7,120 bases of DNA from assembly GCA_001563325.1 (NCBI GenBank), contig LRSK01000062.1, forward strand, positions 1 to 7,120, in the 5' to 3' direction. A program made the translations under genes and the position numbers. The notes beneath the pieces were generated by a model. It ran no database searches. It was not told the origin of the DNA and was given only the letters and a program-made list of their open reading frames with translations. This DNA is from Candidatus Thorarchaeota archaeon SMTZ1-83 (lineage in GTDB: Archaea; Asgardarchaeota; Thorarchaeia; Thorarchaeales; Thorarchaeaceae). Below are positions 1 through 6,208 of this stretch, piece by piece. How positions within the stretch are numbered: the stretch's first letter is position 1; the number at the start of each line of letters is the position of its first letter.

Positions 1-1
1 A

Positions 2-151
2 CTCTACAATGTAGGGGTGGAAGTTTCAGAGCTGATGGAAAGTGCTGAACAAATACGTAAGAAGATGGAAGAGGTCGCTCAGCAAGTTGATGGTATTAGA
101 GGGCAGCAGCCAGGCCCCTCAACGAGCGGTTATGAGCGAATGTATGCATAA
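2..151 (+). CDS. C-terminal part of a probable PAC2-family (proteasome assembly chaperone-like) protein, 5' truncated by window
   Basis: The frame is open from the window edge and gives 49 residues before a TAA stop. The visible piece starts LYNVGVEVSELMESAEQ and continues as a charged amphipathic helix. This resembles the 'LGIEIDLSELEEEAKEIE' end typical of archaeal PAC2-family proteins. A short Gly/Pro/Ser-rich linker follows, and the protein ends in Tyr-Glu-Arg-Met-Tyr-Ala. The last three residues fit the hydrophobic-Tyr-X (HbYX) pattern used to dock on the alpha ring of the 20S proteasome, a property reported for the archaeal PAC2 homologue PbaA. The PAC2 core lies outside the window, so the assignment rests on the tail only. 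It is convergent with the next gene, with 4 bp between the two stop codons. The alternative is any protein ending in a short coiled coil. Confidence 0.55.
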   Translation, partial: LYNVGVEVSELMESAEQIRKKMEEVAQQVDGIRGQQPGPSTSGYERMYA

Positions 152-155
152 TGCT

Positions 156-716
156 TCATTTGTCAGAACAGGTATCATACGCCTCTTTGGCACCCGCAGA
201 ATTTCGTGTACCTATTTTGCCAGGCCAGTTATCACAGATGACCTTCTGTATGCTCTCTAGCTTCACCAGCTCAGTTGCCTTGGCGAAAGCTCCGAGCATT
301 GTCGTGTTGACAACAGGAAGACCTGCAACTAGGAGATTGTGCTTCAGAGCAATACCAGTCCCATCGTACGTATAGACATGACCTTCTATATTCATCTCAG
401 AGGCGCTTTTCTGAGTGTTGACGATGACTTTTCCATTCTCTTTCAGACCCTCAGTGACATCAACTACGTCGATGATTCCGGCATCAAGCACTGCAACAAT
501 ATCTGGCTCGTAAATCTGACTCCTGACGTTGATAGGGTCGTGAGATATCCTCGTGAACGCTTTTACAGGAGCTCCTCGTCGCTCGGACCCGAAAAATGGG
601 AATGCCTGCACTCCCTCATAGCCATCCAAGTAGGCTGCCTTAGCTAGAAGCTCTGCGGAAGTCACTCCGCCCTGACCGCCGCGACCATGCCACCTTATCT
701 CAATCATCTTTCCCAT
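156..716 (-). CDS. porC: 2-oxoacid (pyruvate):ferredoxin oxidoreductase, gamma subunit
   Basis: This 186-aa protein is of normal length for the gamma subunit of archaeal pyruvate/2-oxoacid:ferredoxin oxidoreductases, which oxidatively decarboxylate a 2-oxoacid to acyl-CoA and reduce ferredoxin in the cytoplasm. Family motifs are clear: RWHGRGGQGG at residues 8-17 followed by TSAELLAKAA, FGSERRGAPV at 42-51 with AFTRIS just after it, and PDIVAVLD at 71-78. I chose the ATG at 716 because AGGAG (read on the minus strand, 725-729) lies 8 nt upstream and the family motif begins right after it. The open frame continues to 905, but that part runs into the divergent promoter and the methyltransferase gene. 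No delta, alpha or beta subunit gene flanks it, so here it is a single-gene unit. Substrate (pyruvate, 2-oxoisovalerate, indolepyruvate or 2-oxoglutarate) cannot be told from this subunit, so the symbol is provisional. Confidence 0.92.
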   Translation of the reverse strand: MGKMIEIRWHGRGGQGGVTSAELLAKAAYLDGYEGVQAFPFFGSERRGAPVKAFTRISHDPINVRSQIYEPDIVAVLDAGIIDVVDVTEGLKENGKVIVNTQKSASEMNIEGHVYTYDGTGIALKHNLLVAGLPVVNTTMLGAFAKATELVKLESIQKVICDNWPGKIGTRNSAGAKEAYDTCSDK

Positions 717-724
717 CGCTTTGT

Positions 725-729
725 CTCCT
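725..729 (-). promoter_or_regulatory. Ribosome binding site AGGAG of the gamma-subunit gene
   Basis: Read on the minus strand this is AGGAG with an 8-nt spacer to the ATG at 716. It decides the start against longer in-frame readings that extend toward 905. Confidence 0.75.
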
Positions 730-734
730 ATGTT

Positions 735-744
735 CCTAGCTAGG
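735..744. repeat. Perfect 10-bp palindrome CCTAGCTAGG, candidate operator
   Basis: CCTAGCTAGG is its own reverse complement. It sits 19 bp from the start of the gamma-subunit gene, just upstream of that gene's Shine-Dalgarno sequence and inside the divergent promoter region. A dimeric regulator could bind here. No regulator gene lies next to it, and a palindrome of this length can occur by chance, so a function is only suggested. Confidence 0.35.
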
Positions 745-837
745 TCGAGAACTGGCGCGCATCGCGAGGATAAAGGAGTTTCGCTAAGACTATATGCAGA
801 TTGGATTGGATTCACGGAATCACAGGTGGCGGAATTA

Positions 838-1647
838 TTGGACGAATTCATCCAAGCTAATAAGGACATGTGGGAAAGACGCGTTGATGTCCACAAGCAG
901 AGCAAGTTCTATGATGTAGATGGCTTCCTGAAGGGAAAACAAACACTCGACCCAATTGAGCTGGATGAGGTCGGAGATGTTTCGGGGAAGTCATTGCTAC
1001 ATCTGATGTGTCACTTTGGAATGGACACTTTGTCATGGGCCAGACTGGGGGCCAAGACGACTGGTGTGGACTTTTCGGAAAAAGCTGTCAAACTGGCTGG
1101 AAACCTTAGCAAGCAAATCGGAGTTGATGCCCGGTTCATTGCCTCAGACATCTATAAGCTGCCTGAGATACTCGATGAGGAGTTTGACATCGTCTTTACC
1201 TCGGGAGGAGTCTTGACTTGGCTACCAGACTTGAAGAAGTGGGCCCAGGTTGTGGTCAATTATGTGAAGCGGGGCGGATTCTTCTATATTCGTGAGTTTC
1301 ATCCATTCCCTTATGTGTTCGATGATGACGAAGGAGTGGAAGACCTCCGATTGAGGTATCCCTACTTCACACCGGAAACTCCTCTGAAATTCTATGATGG
1401 AGCTACGTATGCGGATCCAGACACAAAGCTCGAGCATACGGTGACGTATGAATGGAACCACAGTATCTCAACACTCATCAACTCACTCATTAATGCTGGG
1501 CTCAGAATCGATTTCTTTAACGAGTTTCCGTTCACAACGTGGCGTGCACTGCCTTTCCTGCAAGAACAAGAAGATGGCAGATGGGTTTTGCCTTCGCATC
1601 GGGAGAGTATGCCACTGATGTATTCACTCAGAGCTACGAAACCCTAG
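838..1647 (+). CDS. Class I SAM-dependent methyltransferase
   Basis: With the TTG start at 838 the protein has 269 residues and begins (M)DEFIQANKDMW, as related methyltransferases of this group appear to start. The Rossmann-type SAM-binding core is visible: a motif I-like segment GKSLLHLMCHFGMDT at 50-64 (unusual Cys-His in place of the common D/E-x-G-x-G), the acidic post-I strand TTGVDFS at 74-80, acidic SDIYKLPE at 103-110, FDIVFTSGGVLTWLPDL at 116-132 and the strand RGGFFYIREFHPF at 145-157. The C-terminal half carries further conserved segments such as RYPYF and VTYEWNHS. The substrate is unknown. AGGTGG lies about 9 nt before the TTG. Other in-frame starts are TTG 721, ATG 730, GTG 826 and ATG 868; the first two would place the N-terminus inside the divergent promoter. 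The gene is convergent with the FAD oxidoreductase gene and overlaps it by 4 bp. Confidence 0.85.
   Translation: MDEFIQANKDMWERRVDVHKQSKFYDVDGFLKGKQTLDPIELDEVGDVSGKSLLHLMCHFGMDTLSWARLGAKTTGVDFSEKAVKLAGNLSKQIGVDARFIASDIYKLPEILDEEFDIVFTSGGVLTWLPDLKKWAQVVVNYVKRGGFFYIREFHPFPYVFDDDEGVEDLRLRYPYFTPETPLKFYDGATYADPDTKLEHTVTYEWNHSISTLINSLINAGLRIDFFNEFPFTTWRALPFLQEQEDGRWVLPSHRESMPLMYSLRATKP
1644..1647. other. Shared CTAG containing the stop codons of two convergent genes
   Basis: The palindrome CTAG gives TAG on the plus strand (1645-1647, end of the methyltransferase) and TAG on the minus strand (1646-1644, end of the FAD oxidoreductase). The two coding regions overlap by exactly these four bases. Confidence 0.9.
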
Positions 1648-3011
1648 ATACGTCCTTCTAGAGCGCGTATAACACCCTCAGCCGAGTTTGCCGCCTGCTG
1701 CAAACCAACTCCTGACCCTGCAGTATCTGTTCCCACGATGTAGAGACCCCTAATTGGTGTTCCAGGACCGGGACGGTCAAGATTGGTTTGACCAGGTATT
1801 AAGGCGGCTCTTGTCGCGTAGGAGGATTGGATGTGTTCCATTTCAATATGGTTCAAGACTTCAGGATGGTATATTGCAAGCCCATTTTGCTTCACTGCAT
1901 CAACCACTTCTTGTGGTTTGCTGCTCTCTGGCAGGATTGCAGCAATGGCAATTAACTCCTTACCTTTGGGAGCACATGAGGGATCAAAACTCGAAACTGA
2001 AACCATCCAGAAATTTGGGTTTGGATGAACAATAACCCGAGATTTTCTATCTCCTATCACGATTTTGTCCAGTCCTAGCCACAGTGTTACTCCTCTTGTC
2101 GGTTCCATATGGCTCCATCGTTCAAAGAAGCTAGATACTTGGACGTCTTCGGTTTGAATGATTTTAGGCATCGACCATAATGGAATATTGCTGACAATCA
2201 GGTTGTGTTCTAGTGTCATTCCAGATACGACGATACTCTGGACTGACCCTTGTTTTTCAACGAGCGCTTCAACAGGTGCATTTAGGACATAATCACCATT
2301 AATTGCATCACTGACACGATTGACCAATCCCTGCATTCCTCCTATTGCCAAAGCTTCGTCATATTCTGATCCTCCTAAGAGAAGCCGCTTTGCTGACTGA
2401 AGTTTTGTACTCTCCTTGTCAGTGTCCTTCAATGTGCGAAGAGCTTCGTATGCCGAGGCTCTTGTGATGGGAACCCCTGCAGCCATGTAGATAGCACTCT
2501 GCATGACATCTAGCATCACTTGATTAGTAGCACCTTCTGATTCCATGTACTCTTGGAAAGTGATGTCCTTGTATTTCTGCATCTCCTCAAGCTTCATAGT
2601 CTTAATCTTGGCACCAATCCTTGCTAAGATGAGTCGTCCTTTTACTCCTGTGAGCGGCCATCCTAGAGTTTCTCCAACACTTGATGGAATGGTCCCCACT
2701 TTTTCATGAACTCTGAAGAACCAACCCTCATGCAGGACAAACTCAGGTGGAGGGTCGAGGTAGGTTCTAAGGAATCTTGTGAAGGCACCGCTTTTCACCC
2801 TAGTGATGACGTGCAGACCCTGATCCACGCGATATCCATCGACCCTATAACCATGCCAGACACCACCTAAGCGATCAGCCATCTCCAGAATCAAGACCTT
2901 CTTCCCTTTGGCAGTCAGCCCAAGGGCTGTGAGCAGGCCTCCAGCTCCAGCTCCGGCGATTATTGCGTCGTATTTTGATGTGTCAACCTGGTCGATTGTG
3001 ATTTCTCGCAT
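1644..3011 (-). CDS. FAD-dependent oxidoreductase of the phytoene dehydrogenase/amine oxidase superfamily
   Basis: This 455-aa flavoprotein has the N-terminal dinucleotide-binding fold: AGAGAGG around residues 19-25, an acidic residue ending the second strand at LILE (about 40-43), then RLGG at 47-50 and WHGYRVDGYRVDQGLHV after it. A second FAD motif at the C-terminus reads GLYIVGTDTAGSGVGLQQA (about 422-440). This layout and length are typical of the CrtI/protoporphyrinogen-oxidase-like family (COG1233), which oxidises or isomerises isoprenoids, amines or porphyrins. The exact substrate cannot be read from the sequence. The C-terminal motif lacks the Pro of the classical bacterial phytoene dehydrogenase signature, so I do not call it a carotenoid desaturase. 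I prefer ATG 3011; a TTG four codons upstream (3023) is possible, and a TGA lies in frame just before it. It lies 61 bp downstream of the Gfo/Idh/MocA gene on the same strand and may be co-transcribed with it. Confidence 0.88.
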   Translation of the reverse strand: MREITIDQVDTSKYDAIIAGAGAGGLLTALGLTAKGKKVLILEMADRLGGVWHGYRVDGYRVDQGLHVITRVKSGAFTRFLRTYLDPPPEFVLHEGWFFRVHEKVGTIPSSVGETLGWPLTGVKGRLILARIGAKIKTMKLEEMQKYKDITFQEYMESEGATNQVMLDVMQSAIYMAAGVPITRASAYEALRTLKDTDKESTKLQSAKRLLLGGSEYDEALAIGGMQGLVNRVSDAINGDYVLNAPVEALVEKQGSVQSIVVSGMTLEHNLIVSNIPLWSMPKIIQTEDVQVSSFFERWSHMEPTRGVTLWLGLDKIVIGDRKSRVIVHPNPNFWMVSVSSFDPSCAPKGKELIAIAAILPESSKPQEVVDAVKQNGLAIYHPEVLNHIEMEHIQSSYATRAALIPGQTNLDRPGPGTPIRGLYIVGTDTAGSGVGLQQAANSAEGVIRALEGRI

Positions 3012-3044
3012 ACTCTCGCTCAAGTCAGCTGCAGGTCATCACTA

Positions 3045-3051
3045 CTTAAGA
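3045..3051 (-). promoter_or_regulatory. Possible TATA-like element before the FAD oxidoreductase gene
   Basis: On the minus strand TCTTAAG lies about 33-40 nt upstream of the ATG at 3011, a spacing similar to the other TATA-like elements in this window. The match is weak. The 61-bp gap to the upstream gene leaves either an independent promoter or readthrough possible. Confidence 0.25.
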
Positions 3052-3072
3052 TGTGCGCTAGAGGTTTGTAGC

Positions 3073-4176
3073 TTAGAGCAAGTCAATCACTCGATTCTTG
3101 TTGGCTGATTCATATGCTGCATCCACGACATTGTGCGCGGCGATTGCATCTAGGAGATTTGGAGAAGGATCCTCATCTGCCTGGATAGCCTTAATGAAGG
3201 AATAGCTCTGAGCCGGAAATCTCTCAGTGCCCACTGTCGTAAGAGCATCCAGTGCCTCTGGCGCTATATTCTTTGAATGGACTCCGAGATACTCCAATAA
3301 GGCTATGTTGGCCTCGTGCACATTAATCCTGACTGGAAGCATATTTTGAAGGTGATATTCCAGCCAACGATTCTCTGTTTCAAGACGGATGGTTATGAAA
3401 CCATTTTCGAAGAAGAACTCGATGCTGCGTTCATTTTGACGATCAACTTGATGCCAGATAGAAACAAGCGTACTCACTGCTCCATCCTTGTGAGTCATCA
3501 GGAGGGAGGCCTGATCCTCCACTTCCCTCTCAGAGAAGAAGCCAATCTTGGCATAAACGCTTGTAATATCCCCAAAGAACCAACGCAGGAGGTCTATATC
3601 GTGAATACTGTGTTCAATTAGAGTCCCGCCGCCTGCAATAGACTTGTCCCCACGCCATTGCGTATAAAATCCATAATCGACAGGAAATCGTTGATCATCT
3701 CGAATGCTAGCTTGCATTGGACGCCCAAAATCCTTGGTTTCAATGAGTTTCTTTGCGTAGAGTAGAAATGGGTCAAACCGGAGAACAAGTCCAACTCCCG
3801 CTTTGATATCTTCGCTCTTGGCCACAGCTAGTAATTCCCTCGCCTGCGGGCAGCTGTGAGCCAAGGGCTTCTCACAGAAAACATCCTTGTGTGCTTTTGC
3901 AGCCGCCTTTACGATGTCTATGTGTTTGCTTGTTGGCGTGCAGACATATACAAGGTCAACATTCTCATCGTTGATTAGATCATTATAGTCATCATAGATT
4001 CGGTTGACTTCGTAAAGGTCTGCTGTGCGATTTAGTGATTCCTTATCTATATCACAAAGTGCAGCAATCTCTACATTAACAAGTCCGGCCTCACGAAGTG
4101 CCGCAATCCCAAGAAGATGCATTTGGCCAATGTTGCCGGTCCCAATTAAACCCAAGCCAGTCTTTGCCTTGCTCAA
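3073..4176 (-). CDS. Gfo/Idh/MocA-family NAD(P)-dependent oxidoreductase
   Basis: This 367-aa protein has the full architecture of the sugar/inositol dehydrogenase-like family. An N-terminal Rossmann fold carries GTGNIGQMH at 12-20, and Asp42 at the end of the second strand suggests NAD(H) preference. CTPTSKH lies at 79-85 and the family EKP motif at 102-104, where Lys103 is the expected catalytic lysine. The C-terminal alpha/beta domain has GGGTLIEHSIHDIDLLRW at 182-199, with His192 aligned to the usual catalytic histidine and Glu188 in place of the more usual Asp. Such enzymes oxidise or reduce hydroxyl/keto groups of sugars, inositols or related compounds; the substrate here is unknown. 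The start is TTG, effectively forced: a TGA lies in frame only three codons upstream, and the next Met is inside the coenzyme-binding loop. The leader appears short, without an evident Shine-Dalgarno sequence. Confidence 0.93.
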   Translation of the reverse strand: MSKAKTGLGLIGTGNIGQMHLLGIAALREAGLVNVEIAALCDIDKESLNRTADLYEVNRIYDDYNDLINDENVDLVYVCTPTSKHIDIVKAAAKAHKDVFCEKPLAHSCPQARELLAVAKSEDIKAGVGLVLRFDPFLLYAKKLIETKDFGRPMQASIRDDQRFPVDYGFYTQWRGDKSIAGGGTLIEHSIHDIDLLRWFFGDITSVYAKIGFFSEREVEDQASLLMTHKDGAVSTLVSIWHQVDRQNERSIEFFFENGFITIRLETENRWLEYHLQNMLPVRINVHEANIALLEYLGVHSKNIAPEALDALTTVGTERFPAQSYSFIKAIQADEDPSPNLLDAIAAHNVVDAAYESANKNRVIDLL

Positions 4177-4226
4177 CGGGTTTCAACTGCCACGGTTGAT
4201 TGCCAACGTGTGTATATGAGTCTTCT

Positions 4227-4243
4227 GAGATTCATATTATCTC
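4227..4243. repeat. Inverted repeat GAGAT-N7-ATCTC, candidate operator between divergent TATA boxes
   Basis: GAGAT at 4227-4231 and ATCTC at 4239-4243 are reverse complements separated by seven AT-rich bases. The centre lies between the two opposing TATA-like elements, where one regulator could control both genes. The arms are only 5 bp long, so chance is a real alternative. Confidence 0.3.
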
Positions 4244-4295
4244 GGTAAAGAGAACGACTAGAATTAATAAGCATCAAAGATTCGAATCATGTAGC

Positions 4296-4300
4296 AGGAG
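4296..4300 (+). promoter_or_regulatory. Ribosome binding site AGGAG of the helical-repeat protein gene
   Basis: AGGAG with an 8-nt spacer to the GTG at 4309 supports this non-ATG start. Confidence 0.75.
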
Positions 4301-4308
4301 CCAGTTCA

Positions 4309-6147
4309 GTGACTTCAGTAGACGAGCTATTATTGCAGGCCAAGAGTGCCCTCCAAGAGGGCAGAAGGGAGGCAGCTGCAAAACTGCTTGACGAAGCCGC
4401 AAATGTCTTCGCATCTCAAGAAGTCAATGACAAGGCCGCGATTCTATATGAACGTGCAGCTCTAATCTATAGAGAAGTCTATCTGGCCTACGAATCGTTC
4501 AAGGCATTCGAGAATGCCACCTTGATGCTGATTCGGCAACCCACCTCACTTGAATTGCAGAAGAAGATTGTTGACCTCAACACACAGGCTGGAAAGACAG
4601 CTGAAGAAACTACGGACTATAAGAGAGCTGCAGACTTCTACTTCCGTGCGGCGGACTTTGTACGTGATGATGAGGAAAAGCAACAACTCACGATGAAAGC
4701 AGCAGATGCACTTGAGAGCTTGGCGGATATAAGAGAGGAGGAAGACGATCTCGAGAGCGCAGTTAGTCTACTCAAGAAGGTTGGTAGACTCTATTACACA
4801 TGTGCAGATCTTGAACTTGGAAAGAGGATTAATGATAGAGCAGCCAAAATCTCTCAGAGATGGGCTCAGAAGGCCAAGAGTGAAGGCGACCTACTCTCAG
4901 CTGGCAATGCCTTAGCAGAGGCTGCGCAGATAATGCAGACCGAAGGCGAATCACCTGAAGCAACTAGACTCATGATGGAAGCAGGTGAGCTTTACGAGGC
5001 GGTGGGTCTCTTTGAGAAAGCAGGAAACATCTATGATGCGGCACAAGAGTCCTATCAGATGCTAAGACAGACAACAGGACGTAGAACAGCAATTTCCAAA
5101 GCAGCTGAGGCATATCTAAAGATGGAAGGAAAGCCAGAAGTCATTGCCCCCTTGTTGATAAAAGCTGGAAATCTCTTCCTCGAGATTGGACTTGATGTTA
5201 AGGCAAAATGGGCCTTTAAGCGAGGCAACGAGCTCTTTGAAGTCCTCGCAAGGAAAGCTGGTGATGATGAGGAAATAGATTCACAGATGAAATATTTCAG
5301 ATTTCAAGCAATGTGCCTAATGAAATGGGGACGAGACGAGGAGGCGAATGCGCTCTATACTGATGTGATTGACTACTATCTTGGTCAGGCTGAGCTCGAA
5401 AGAGATAACAAAGAAGCATATGGTCTAGCCTTGGAATCTGCGTCGGAAGTACTAGAGGAAGCACAACGTCCACAAGAGGCCAAGAAGCACCTCGAACGAG
5501 CACTTGAGATGTATGTTGGACTTGCAGAGGATTTTGCGGCATCAGACACGATTGATGAGAGTTCAAGATTGTACAGCAAAGCAGCAGACTGTGCTAAGAA
5601 ACTAGGTGATGACGATAGAAGCATTTCATATCGGGAGATTGCCAGTGCTAAGGCCGAACAAGCAGCTAAGTCCTACGAGGAGATGGATGTCAAAGAACTG
5701 GCTACTATTTGGCTGAGGACAGCTGGGGTTGAAGCCCTTAAGACTGGAAAAGAAGATCTAGTGGACAAGGCGATAAGACTTCTGAAAGAATCAGCTGATG
5801 GGTTCAAAGGAATTGATGAATTAAATGATGCGTTCGAAGACCTCTTCGCTGTCTTTGAGGCCCTCTTTCTGTACCGTTCAGAGAATAGAGATGAAATAGC
5901 CAAAGTACTATCTGAAATGGATGAGTTGGCTCGAACAACGCAGGACTATAAAATGCATTCACTCATGACCGTCATCAATCTCTTGGAAAAGGGAAATCCA
6001 ACTGCAGCTCTCCTTGCACTTCAAGAGAGAGAGGAAGAGCTATTGCAGTTGCGTAAGAGACTCCTTGTATTAGTCAAGCAATCGAAGATAGTGCGAGCTC
6101 CGGAGGATGTTGAAACAACTGGAAGAACCCATTGGCTCTACAAATAG
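4309..6147 (+). CDS. Large alpha-helical repeat (TPR/SNAP-like) protein with a C-terminal HbYX-type tail
   Basis: The 612-aa protein starts at GTG, supported by AGGAG 8 nt upstream. It has no signal peptide or membrane segment and is rich in Ala, Glu, Lys and Leu. Tandem helix-turn-helix units cover nearly the whole length, for example AAAKLLDEAANVF (22-34), KAAILYERAALIYREV (42-57), DYKRAADFYFRAADF (103-117), EAGELYEAVGLFEKAGNIYDAA (224-245), LLIKAGNLFLEIG (282-294), EEAKKHLERAL-type units near 389-399 and SSRLYSKAADCAKKLG (418-433). This pattern resembles TPR arrays and the alpha-SNAP superhelix, which serve as protein-binding scaffolds. A final Glu/Leu/Arg-rich helix (about 565-592) could form a coiled coil. 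A polar linker then ends in Trp-Leu-Tyr-Lys, and the last three residues fit the hydrophobic-Tyr-X pattern. The partner is unknown. The gene is divergent from the Gfo/Idh/MocA gene; the YjbQ gene follows 61 bp downstream and may be co-transcribed. Confidence 0.88.
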   Translation: MTSVDELLLQAKSALQEGRREAAAKLLDEAANVFASQEVNDKAAILYERAALIYREVYLAYESFKAFENATLMLIRQPTSLELQKKIVDLNTQAGKTAEETTDYKRAADFYFRAADFVRDDEEKQQLTMKAADALESLADIREEEDDLESAVSLLKKVGRLYYTCADLELGKRINDRAAKISQRWAQKAKSEGDLLSAGNALAEAAQIMQTEGESPEATRLMMEAGELYEAVGLFEKAGNIYDAAQESYQMLRQTTGRRTAISKAAEAYLKMEGKPEVIAPLLIKAGNLFLEIGLDVKAKWAFKRGNELFEVLARKAGDDEEIDSQMKYFRFQAMCLMKWGRDEEANALYTDVIDYYLGQAELERDNKEAYGLALESASEVLEEAQRPQEAKKHLERALEMYVGLAEDFAASDTIDESSRLYSKAADCAKKLGDDDRSISYREIASAKAEQAAKSYEEMDVKELATIWLRTAGVEALKTGKEDLVDKAIRLLKESADGFKGIDELNDAFEDLFAVFEALFLYRSENRDEIAKVLSEMDELARTTQDYKMHSLMTVINLLEKGNPTAALLALQEREEELLQLRKRLLVLVKQSKIVRAPEDVETTGRTHWLYK

Positions 6148-6194
6148 ATACATACTTGAATTTGAAGTGCACTCTTGCAGTAGATTTGATGGAT

Positions 6195-6202
6195 AAGGTG
6201 AG
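6195..6202 (+). promoter_or_regulatory. Ribosome binding site AAGGTGAG of the YjbQ-family gene
   Basis: AAGGTGAG lies 6 nt before the ATG at 6209 and supports that start. I see no clear TATA-like box in the 61-bp gap after the helical-repeat gene, which favours co-transcription. Confidence 0.6.
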
Positions 6203-6208
6203 TAACAG

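Larger units (their letters stand above)
717..837. promoter_or_regulatory. Divergent promoter region between the gamma-subunit gene and the methyltransferase gene
   Basis: This interval separates two genes transcribed away from each other. It holds a TATA-like CTATATG at 790-796, placed about 42-48 nt before the proposed TTG start at 838. It also contains a perfect 10-bp palindrome at 735-744, a GC-rich stretch GGCGCGCATCGCGAGG at 754-769, and an unused AAAGGAG at 772-778 with no suitable in-frame start codon within the usual distance. The plus-strand reading frame stays open through the interval, so part of it could instead be an N-terminal extension of the methyltransferase. Confidence 0.45.
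4177..4308. promoter_or_regulatory. Divergent promoter region between the Gfo/Idh/MocA gene and the helical-repeat protein gene
   Basis: This 132-bp gap separates genes running away from each other. TATA-like elements face both ways: TATAT at 4213-4217 is about 37 nt before the minus-strand TTG start at 4176, and AATTAATAA near 4262-4270 is about 40 nt before the plus-strand GTG at 4309. Transcription starts roughly 25 nt from each box would give short leaders; the plus-strand leader would just contain the AGGAG at 4296-4300. An inverted repeat lies between the two boxes. Confidence 0.55.

Noticed and set aside
42..647. Plus-strand open frames at 42-260, 151-375 and 339-647
   Set aside because: They are opposite or out of frame with the PAC2-like tail and the gamma subunit, and their translations look like no protein family.
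717..905. N-terminal extension of the gamma-subunit gene up to 905 on the minus strand
   Set aside because: It would run into the methyltransferase gene, lacks family similarity, and the ATG at 716 has a good ribosome binding site.
794..910. ATG at 794 after AAAGGAG (772-778) as the start of a small leader peptide
   Set aside because: The spacing of 15 nt is too long, the frame is not that of the methyltransferase, and the short peptide looks random.
1644..3011. Specific naming as phytoene desaturase (crtI)
   Set aside because: The C-terminal signature deviates and no carotenoid genes are adjacent.
5297..5903. Minus-strand open frames inside the helical-repeat gene
   Set aside because: Ser/Leu-rich antisense shadows, expected opposite an Ala/Glu/Lys-rich coding region.
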